The position numbers were made by a program, and so were the translations under genes. From NCBI GenBank assembly GCA_016793095.1, contig JAEUJQ010000086.1, positions 1-37,060 of the forward strand: a stretch of 37,060 bases of DNA, in the 5' to 3' direction. The stretch's first letter is position 1; each line of letters starts with the position of its first letter. The notes beneath the pieces were generated by a model. The model made no database searches and had not been told where the DNA came from. It saw only the letters and a program-made list of their open reading frames with translations. This DNA comes from Myxococcaceae bacterium. GTDB lineage: Bacteria > Myxococcota > Myxococcia > Myxococcales > Myxococcaceae. Shown in pieces: positions 31,442-37,060 of this stretch.

Positions 31442-33595
31442 TCAGAACGAGCAGCCCGGCCCGATGGGCGTCAGGCAGAGGTTGGCGGTGCACTGGCAGC
31501 CGCTGATGCAGGGCCCTCCGGGCGGGAGGTCCGCGACGCACGAGCCGGCAGCACACCAGCTGCCCGGACCGCCGCTGGGCGAGCGGTCCTTGCATTTCCC
31601 GCCGCCGCAGACGCCGTCGCAGCCCACATAGCAGGTGCCGTTGCCGGTGCACGTGTACCGGCCGCAGTCGTTGTCGGGGTCCTGGAATGGAAGCACGTTG
31701 GAGCAGTTTCCGGGAGGGAGGGCGCACGTGCGGCAGTCTCCCGTGCACGCGGTGTTGCAGCAGTAGCCGTCAACGCAGTGGCCGGACGTGCACTGGCAGG
31801 TGCCGGTGCAGGTCTGGGAGTTCGCCCGTTTCGCCACGCAGTTCGTCCCGGAGCAGTAGCTGTTCGAGTCGCACTGGTTCGAGCTGCACCCACCCGAACA
31901 GGACGTGGAGCAGGCGCCGTTGCCGTTACAAGTGTAGTTGCCGCAGCCGTTCTCAGGGTCCGTGCCTGCGGTGCGGTTCCGGCACTGGCCGAGGTAGCCG
32001 CTCACGTTGCAGGCGACGCAGGGGCCGGTGCAGCTCGAGGCACAGCAGACCCCGTCAACGCAGTTGCCCGTCGAGCACTCGCAGCTCGCTGCGCAGGTCG
32101 CGCCGTTGTTCTTCTTCGCGGTGCAGGCCGTGCCCGAGCAGTACGCCGCGGCACTGTCACACTGTGTGCTGGCGCAGCCGCCCGTGCACGAGGTGTTGCA
32201 CGCAGGCGCGCTGGTGGAGCCGTTGCAGCCGTAGAGGCCGCACGCGCTCTCGGGGTCGGTCCCGACCGGGTGTGGTCGGCAGGTTCCGACGTTGCCGGCC
32301 TGGTTGCACGACTGGCAGGTGCCTGAGCACGAGACGTTGCAGCACACGCCGTCGTCGCAGTTGTTCGAGGTGCACTCGGTGTCGCCGACCAGGCCACACG
32401 CCGTCCCATTCGTCTTCTTCGCGACGCAGGAGATCCCATTGCAGTACTGCGTCGAGGGGCAGCTGTTAACGTCGGTGGGGCAGGCGGACGAGGTACCACT
32501 GCACGTCTCGGCGACAGAGTCGCAGTTCCCAGCCGCGGCGCGACAGACGAAGCCGCTGGGCCGCAGGAGGTCGGCGGGGCAGGCTGCCGAGTTGCCAGGA
32601 CAGTTCTCGGCGGCGTCGCAGGTTCCGGCTGCGGTGCGGCAGACGGTCGCGTTCGAGCGGAAGCCGTCGGCCGGGCAGGCCGCTGCTGCGCCAGAGCAGG
32701 TCTCCTCGACATCGCAGATGCCCGCCAAGGTCCGGCAGGGGGTGCCGGTTGGCTGGAAGGCATCGGCCGGGCAGGTGGCGGTGACGCCGTCACACTCGTC
32801 CGCGACATCGCACGGACCAGCGGCGGTGCGGCAGACGACGGTGCTGGCTGCGAAGCCATCGACCGGGCACGCGCCCGACGTGCCGTCGCAGCTCTCGGCG
32901 ATGTCGCAGGCGCCGTTGGCCGCGCGGCAGACGGTACCCTGTGCCGACACGGCGTCAGCGGGGCAGCCGGCAGCAGTACCCGAGCACGTCTCCGCCGCGT
33001 CGCAGGGGCCGGCAGCCGGTCGGCAGGCGAACCCACTCGGCCTCAAGGCGTCGGCGGGGCACGCGGACGTGGTGCCAGAGCACGTGTCTGCGACGTCGCA
33101 GTCGCCCGCGGCGGGCCGACACAGGGTGCCGGCTGGCTCGAGCTGATCAGCCGGGCAAGCGGCAGCAGTACACGACTCGGTCGCGTCGCAGGCGCCGGCG
33201 CTCATGCGACAGGGCAGCCCGCCGCAGTGCGGGTCAGCGCAGTCCGTCAGCCCGTCGTTGTCGTTGTCGATGCGATCGAAGCACTCGCCGGGGTTCACGC
33301 CTTCGACGCCCGCGTCCGAGATGACGGAGCCGCCCGCTGTCCCGCCGCCGGTCGAGCCGCCGCCGGTCGAGCCGCCGCCGACAGACCCGCCACCGACAGA
33401 CCCGCCACCGACAGACCCGCCACCGACAGCCCCGCCCGCCGACCCACCGCCGACGGAGCCGCCGCCCGTGGCGCCGCCTGCCGCTGATCCGCCCGCTGTT
33501 CCCCCGTCCCCGCCAGACGGAGCGGTGCCGCAGGAGAACCCAAGGAGAAGCAGAATGACAGCCGCCGACAGCAACACGAATCGCACGTGGGTCAT
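31442..33595 (-). CDS. Cys-rich lipoprotein with eight disintegrin-like repeats and Gly/Ser linker
   Basis: A 717-residue protein. The ATG at 33595 has GGAGG five bases upstream and gives MTHVRFVLLSAAVILLLLGFSC, a signal peptide with lipobox-like LGFSC and Cys22 (quoted as LLLLGFSC). A Gly/Ser pentapeptide linker (GGGSV/GGGST units) comes next, then a calcium-binding-like DNDNDGLTDCADPHCGGLPC. Eight tandem units of about 32 residues follow, with the pattern CR-x3-G-x-CD-x-A(E/D)-x-C-x5-ACPAD, and after them a second Cys array (CNVSCSGTCQSCN-type) to the C terminus. The repeats resemble the disintegrin-like Cys-rich modules of bacterial surface proteins; all Cys would be disulfide-bonded outside the cell. 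It is separated from the cluster at 31284 by the hairpin at 31351-31390. Confidence 0.87.
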   Translation of the reverse strand: MTHVRFVLLSAAVILLLLGFSCGTAPSGGDGGTAGGSAAGGATGGGSVGGGSAGGAVGGGSVGGGSVGGGSVGGGSTGGGSTGGGTAGGSVISDAGVEGVNPGECFDRIDNDNDGLTDCADPHCGGLPCRMSAGACDATESCTAAACPADQLEPAGTLCRPAAGDCDVADTCSGTTSACPADALRPSGFACRPAAGPCDAAETCSGTAAGCPADAVSAQGTVCRAANGACDIAESCDGTSGACPVDGFAASTVVCRTAAGPCDVADECDGVTATCPADAFQPTGTPCRTLAGICDVEETCSGAAAACPADGFRSNATVCRTAAGTCDAAENCPGNSAACPADLLRPSGFVCRAAAGNCDSVAETCSGTSSACPTDVNSCPSTQYCNGISCVAKKTNGTACGLVGDTECTSNNCDDGVCCNVSCSGTCQSCNQAGNVGTCRPHPVGTDPESACGLYGCNGSTSAPACNTSCTGGCASTQCDSAAAYCSGTACTAKKNNGATCAASCECSTGNCVDGVCCASSCTGPCVACNVSGYLGQCRNRTAGTDPENGCGNYTCNGNGACSTSCSGGCSSNQCDSNSYCSGTNCVAKRANSQTCTGTCQCTSGHCVDGYCCNTACTGDCRTCALPPGNCSNVLPFQDPDNDCGRYTCTGNGTCYVGCDGVCGGGKCKDRSPSGGPGSWCAAGSCVADLPPGGPCISGCQCTANLCLTPIGPGCSF
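33339..33503. repeat. 15-bp minisatellite encoding the Gly/Ser linker
   Basis: Imperfect 15-bp units within the Cys-repeat lipoprotein gene; the block at about 33376-33435 contains four nearly identical units read on the minus strand as SVGGG. Frame is preserved by copy-number change. Confidence 0.75.
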
Positions 33596-33841
33596 GAGAG
33601 CCTCCGAGTGCGCGCCCAGCATCAATGGGGCCAGCCCGAGCAACTGTCGCCTGGGGAGGGCTGGCTCAGTTGTGTGGTCGCCGTGGCTTGGTGCCACTCA
33701 AGGCCTGTGGTGACACTTCTTGCGTCCCGCCTCGCTCTGGCTGACAGACTTGCGTCAACCTCCTTCCGTTGAGGGCGCTCAAGGTTCCTTCGGCTTGCTG
33801 TCGGAGGGGCGGTTCGTCGGTGATCGGGTTAGGTGGCGCCG
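33596..33841. other. divergent intergenic region, 246 bp
   Basis: Separates the lipoprotein gene (minus) from the ABC exporter gene (plus), so it should hold both promoters. CTTGCGTC occurs twice (near 33719 and 33749). A sigma-54-like GG...GC pair was examined and has the wrong spacing. No clear sigma-70 element or operator was found. Confidence 0.5.
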
Positions 33842-35659
33842 ATGCCCGCGCGCGAACGCAAGCTCACCACCCGCGAATTGCTCACGTGGCTGCCCAGAGC
33901 GCTCGCGCTCGTCTGGCAGGCCGATCATCGCAACGCCCTCGCGCAGGCCGCGCTCACCGTCGTGCAGGCCGCCTTGCCCGCGGTCATGGCGTACGTCGGC
34001 AAGCTGATCATCGACACCGTCGTGGCCGCAGGCGCGCACGCGTCCGCTGAGCTCGAGGCGCAGGTGTTGCGCTATGTCGGGTGGGAGCTCGCCCTCGCGC
34101 TGCTGGTGTTGCTCACCAGCCGCCTCGCGTCGCTGTCACGGGAGTTGCTGCGCGCGCGGCTCGGCAACCTGCTCAACGAGCGGCTGCTCGAGAAGGCGCT
34201 CACGCTCGAGCTCAAGCACTTCGAGGACTCCGAGACCTACGACGTGATGCAGAACGCGCGGCGGGACGCGGCCTCGAGGCCCCTGTCGCTGGCCATGGCG
34301 TCCATTGGCGTGGTGCGCCAGGGGCTCACCCTGTCGAGCTTCGCGGTGCTGCTCTGGAGCATCAGCTGGTGGAGCACGCTGCTCCTGCTCGCCGCCGCGC
34401 TGCCCGCGTTCTTCGCCGAGACGAAGCTGTCGGGGGAGGCGTTCAAGCTCTACTCCTGGCGCGCGCCCGAAGGCCGCCGGCTCAACTACCTCGAGTGGAT
34501 TCTCACGCGTGACTCCACGGTGAAGGAGGTGAAATTGTTCGGCCTGGGCCCGCTCGTGCTGGGCCGCTACCGGGCGCTGTTCGACAAGTTCCTCGGAGAG
34601 GACCGGCGCCTCGCCCTCAAGCGCTTCGGGTGGGGCGTCGGCCTCGGCGCGGTCTCGCTCGCGGCCTTCTACGTGTGCTTCCTGGTGGTGGCCGGTCGCG
34701 CCGCGCAGGGCCGCATCTCCGTCGGAGACCTCACCCTGTCCATCGCGCTCTTCCGGCAAGGGCAGAGCGCGTTCGAGGCGGTGCTGAGCGCCATCGCCGG
34801 CATGTACGAAGACGCGCTGTTCCTCTCGAACCTCGACGCCTTCTTCGCGCTCCCCACCACCGGTGAGCGCCCGCGCGCGCCGGCGGTGCCGCTGCCGAAG
34901 GGGCCGCTCGCCCTTCAGCTCGACCACGTCTCGTACCGCTACCCGAACAAGCCGGACCTCGCGCTCGACGACGTGACGCTCACGCTCGCGCCCGGTGAGA
35001 AGCTGGCGCTCGTCGGCGAGAACGGGGCTGGCAAGTCCACCCTCATCCGCCTGGTGCTGCGGCTCGACGACCCGACCTCCGGCTCGATTCGCCTCGGCGG
35101 TGTCGACCTGCGCGACCTCGACGTGTCGGAGCTGCGCGCGCGCATCGGGGCCGTCTTCCAGGACTTCGTGCGCTACCAGTTCACCGCCGCCGAGAACGTG
35201 GGCCTGGGCGACCCGGTGAAGGTTGAGGACCGCGCAGCCATCGTGAGGGCTGCCGACGCGGGCGGCGCGAAGGACGTCATCGAGGCCCTGCCCCGGCAAT
35301 ACGAGACGACGCTCGGCGGCTGGTTCGAGAAGGGCCACGAGCTGTCAGGCGGTCAGTGGCAGAAGCTCGCGGTGTCCCGCGCCTTCATGCGCGAGGGCGC
35401 CGACCTGCTCATCCTCGACGAGCCGACCGCGGCCATCGACGCCGCCGCCGAGGTCGCCCTCTTCGAGCGCTTCCGCGCGCTGGCCGCGAAGCGCTCGGCC
35501 ATCATCATCAGCCACCGCTTCTCGACGGTGCGAATGGCCGACCGCATCGCGGTGCTCGAGAAGGGGAAGCTGCTCGAGCTGGGCACCCACGAGGAGCTGC
35601 TGGCGGCGAAGGGTCGTTACGCCGAGCTCTTCACGCTCCAGGCGCGCGGGTACCGCTGA
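33842..35659 (+). CDS. ABC exporter half-transporter (fused permease and ATPase)
   Basis: A 605-residue inner-membrane protein. The ATG at 33842 has TAGGTGG a few bases upstream; a GTG three codons earlier is possible. Residues 1-330 form the exporter-type permease with about six hydrophobic spans (ALPAVMAYVGKLIIDTVVAAG, LALALLVLLTSRLASL, SWWSTLLLLAAALPAFF, VSLAAFYVCFLVVAGRA). The ATPase domain is complete: Walker A GENGAGKS (392-399), Q-loop FQDFVRYQ, signature LSGGQ (501-505), Walker B LLILDE with D526/E527, and H-loop H558 in SHRFST. It works as a homodimer or heterodimer; the substrate (lipid, peptide or drug) cannot be told. No partner gene lies nearby. Its stop is 1 bp from the convergent gene at 35661. 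Confidence 0.92.
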   Translation: MPARERKLTTRELLTWLPRALALVWQADHRNALAQAALTVVQAALPAVMAYVGKLIIDTVVAAGAHASAELEAQVLRYVGWELALALLVLLTSRLASLSRELLRARLGNLLNERLLEKALTLELKHFEDSETYDVMQNARRDAASRPLSLAMASIGVVRQGLTLSSFAVLLWSISWWSTLLLLAAALPAFFAETKLSGEAFKLYSWRAPEGRRLNYLEWILTRDSTVKEVKLFGLGPLVLGRYRALFDKFLGEDRRLALKRFGWGVGLGAVSLAAFYVCFLVVAGRAAQGRISVGDLTLSIALFRQGQSAFEAVLSAIAGMYEDALFLSNLDAFFALPTTGERPRAPAVPLPKGPLALQLDHVSYRYPNKPDLALDDVTLTLAPGEKLALVGENGAGKSTLIRLVLRLDDPTSGSIRLGGVDLRDLDVSELRARIGAVFQDFVRYQFTAAENVGLGDPVKVEDRAAIVRAADAGGAKDVIEALPRQYETTLGGWFEKGHELSGGQWQKLAVSRAFMREGADLLILDEPTAAIDAAAEVALFERFRALAAKRSAIIISHRFSTVRMADRIAVLEKGKLLELGTHEELLAAKGRYAELFTLQARGYR

Positions 35660-35660
35660 C

Positions 35661-37060
35661 TCACCGCAATCGCACCGCCACGCAGTAGGGGAACCCGCGT
35701 CGCGTCGTCGAGAAGACCTCTGTGACGCGCAGGAAATACGTCCCTGCCGAGAGCGGCGCGGCCTCGTCGACCCGCGAACACGAACCTCGGCCCCCCGTCG
35801 TGTTGGACACGAGCACCAGCCCCGCCCCGCTGAGGAGCTCGAGGCGCGAGGTGATGAGGTTCGACTCACACGTCGGCATCGAGCCCGCCATCGACTCGAT
35901 GAGCTCCGCTTGAATCCGCGCGGGCTGCGAGAGCGTGAAGATGAAGATGTCGGTGAAGTCCGTGACGGTGCCCAGCGCTCCGCAGATGACGGTGTCCTGG
36001 CCGGTGAACAGCGTGGCCTGATTGGTGGTGTCATTCGGCTCGACTTCAGAGGTTCTCCCCGTGAGCAGCGTGGCTGAGACCCAGTACGGGAGGACCGACG
36101 TGCCCGTCGCGGTGCGAGCCATCGACACGTAGTAGGTCCCTGGTTGCACCTGCGCCGCCATCAGCCTGCACGCCGACGCGGTGCTGAAGTCCTCGGTGCT
36201 GATGACGGCCGCCGTCGCGTCGAGCAACGACAAGCGGACGCTCGAGAACCCCTGGCAGGTGAACCCCTCGGCGGTGAGCCGAAGCACGCCGGCCGTCGGC
36301 ACGTTGATGCGGAAGAGGTCGGCTTCGCTCACGCCGAGGTCCGCGTTGACGGAAGTCCCGGGCGCGAGCACCTGGCCCGTCGCATCGGCCAGGACCCTGG
36401 TGTCGTTGGGCTCGACTTCAGTCGGGCCGTTGGGCCGGATGAACACCTCAGCGCTCACGGTGAAGCTGCCGCTCTCGCCGGTCATGAAGCCGTCGATGAT
36501 GACGAAGTAGGTGGCTGGACTGTTCGTGGGGTTCGACAGCACCACCGACTCCGTGCCCGTCGCATTGCCATCGGCGAAGGCCACACAGGTGATGTTCTGG
36601 GTCTGCATGCCCACCAACGCGCCGCAGTTCGTTGCGGGCGCCTGCACGGCGTTGAGCACGACGTCCCAGGTTGCGTTGACGGAGACCGATGCGGCAGCTC
36701 CTGCGGGCACATCGACCCGATAGACGACGTCGCCCGTCGACGCAGTGCCGCGGCACCCACTGCCGGTCGAGATCCCGAAGTTGTTCGCGCGACCCGCGGT
36801 CGTCGATTGAACGGGCGTGCCGAAGGAGAGCAGGCGCGGGGACTGACACGAATCACCCGTCCCCATCACCGCGCCGCCAGCCGAGCCACCCGCGGTCGAG
36901 CCGCCCGCCGTCGAGCCACCCGCGGTCGAGCCGCCCGCCGTCGAGCCACCCGCGGTCGAGCCGCCCGCCGTCGAGCCGCCCGCCGTCGAGCCACCCGCGG
37001 TCGAGCCGCCCGCCGTCGAGCCGCCCGCCGTCGAGCCGCCCGCTGTCGAGCCGCCCGCTG
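35661..37060 (-). CDS. exported protein with PPC-type domains and GGSTA repeat, partial
   Basis: The 5' end lies beyond the right edge, so start and signal peptide are not visible; about 465 codons are present. From the edge to about 36886 the frame encodes GGSTA pentapeptides. It then reads DSCQSPRLLSFGTPVQSTT, opening a beta domain (VVYRVDVPAGAAASVSVNAT, YFVIIDGFMTGESGSFTVSA). Two EVEPNDT motifs (about 36405-36425 and 36025-36050) each start a further unit with FRINVPTAGVLRLTAEGF-type strands and paired Cys. This is the signature of bacterial pre-peptidase C-terminal (PPC, PF04151) domains, which accompany secreted enzymes and surface proteins. No catalytic domain is seen in the visible part. 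Location is probably the cell surface, by analogy with the two other Gly-linker proteins in the window. Confidence 0.82.
   Translation of the reverse strand, partial: AGGSTAGGSTAGGSTAGGSTAGGSTAGGSTAGGSTAGGSTAGGSTAGGSTAGGSTAGGSAGGAVMGTGDSCQSPRLLSFGTPVQSTTAGRANNFGISTGSGCRGTASTGDVVYRVDVPAGAAASVSVNATWDVVLNAVQAPATNCGALVGMQTQNITCVAFADGNATGTESVVLSNPTNSPATYFVIIDGFMTGESGSFTVSAEVFIRPNGPTEVEPNDTRVLADATGQVLAPGTSVNADLGVSEADLFRINVPTAGVLRLTAEGFTCQGFSSVRLSLLDATAAVISTEDFSTASACRLMAAQVQPGTYYVSMARTATGTSVLPYWVSATLLTGRTSEVEPNDTTNQATLFTGQDTVICGALGTVTDFTDIFIFTLSQPARIQAELIESMAGSMPTCESNLITSRLELLSGAGLVLVSNTTGGRGSCSRVDEAAPLSAGTYFLRVTEVFSTTRRGFPYCVAVRLR
36886..37060. repeat. 15-bp minisatellite encoding GGSTA pentapeptides
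   Basis: Nearly perfect tandem units of 15 bp, two variants (CCGCCCGCCGTCGAG and CCACCCGCGGTCGAG) interspersed, about 11.7 units before the window ends; the array probably continues. Read on the minus strand it gives S-T-A-G-G repeats in the frame of the gene at 35661. Confidence 0.92.

Noticed and set aside
33738..33753. TGGC...TTGC pair resembling a sigma-54 promoter upstream of the ABC exporter gene.
   Set aside because: The GG and GC elements are separated by 11 bases instead of 10, and the intervening bases do not match the consensus.
33719..33757. Repeated CTTGCGTC as a possible operator.
   Set aside because: Only two direct copies with uneven spacing and no symmetry; chance is a sufficient explanation.
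36886..37060. Regular short repeats that could suggest a CRISPR array.
   Set aside because: Units are directly adjacent without spacers, 15 bp long, and encode an in-frame pentapeptide repeat.

Overview
The window is about 37 kb of very GC-rich bacterial DNA with strong G/C preference at third codon positions. Several traits point to a myxobacterium (Myxococcota, probably Cystobacterineae): many large exported lipoproteins with Cys-rich modules and Gly-rich linkers, a MYXO-CTERM-like tail, serine/threonine-kinase-like proteins fused to other modules, and a leucine-rich-repeat protein. The lineage is an inference from protein style; there is no rRNA, tRNA or marker gene in the window. No phage, insertion sequence, integrase or CRISPR array was found, and no protein with a recognisable DNA-binding regulator domain.

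Layout. Bases 8-215 hold a 104-bp tandem duplication. Next comes a minus-strand block (225-5424): a DUF99 nuclease-like protein, a class I/II aminotransferase, a membrane protein with Cys-rich Sel1-like repeats, and a large lipoprotein. A small plus-strand hypothetical gene (5475-5960) and a hypothetical gene at 6024-6845 follow. A run of exported-protein genes is read leftward from 11858 to 6951: a TIG/lectin-like protein with a MYXO-CTERM-like tail, a propeller lipoprotein, a two-TM membrane protein translationally coupled to it, and a secreted protein. A plus-strand metabolic set (11925-15102) encodes a glyoxalase-like protein, a cyclic 2,3-diphosphoglycerate synthetase-like P-loop protein and ornithine aminotransferase; the last two overlap by 4 bp.

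The middle (15103-22392) is mixed: a decayed remnant related to the 3' end of the propeller gene at 16693-17802, a metallo-beta-lactamase-fold hydrolase, a small hypothetical, that propeller gene, a DUF2625 gene, a roughly 720-bp gene-poor stretch, a small membrane protein, a leucine-rich-repeat protein, a DUF2238/YjdF-like membrane protein and a small lipoprotein.

The right third is the most unusual. An HDOD protein with a degenerate PilZ-like tail (22544-23809) converges on a four-gene minus-strand cluster (31284 to 23858). That cluster encodes a pseudokinase fused to a GspE-N/MshEN-like domain, a TPR/PEGA-like two-TM protein, a large Gly-linker lipoprotein, and a second pseudokinase with one transmembrane helix. 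Upstream lies a Cys-repeat lipoprotein gene (31442-33595), then an ABC exporter (33842-35659) and a partial exported protein with PPC-type domains and a long pentapeptide repeat running off the right edge. My working inference is that the two catalytically degraded kinases and the TPR and lipoprotein genes form one envelope-signalling or surface-assembly module. The MshEN-like and PilZ-like folds hint at a cyclic-di-GMP connection, but the ligand motifs look degenerate.
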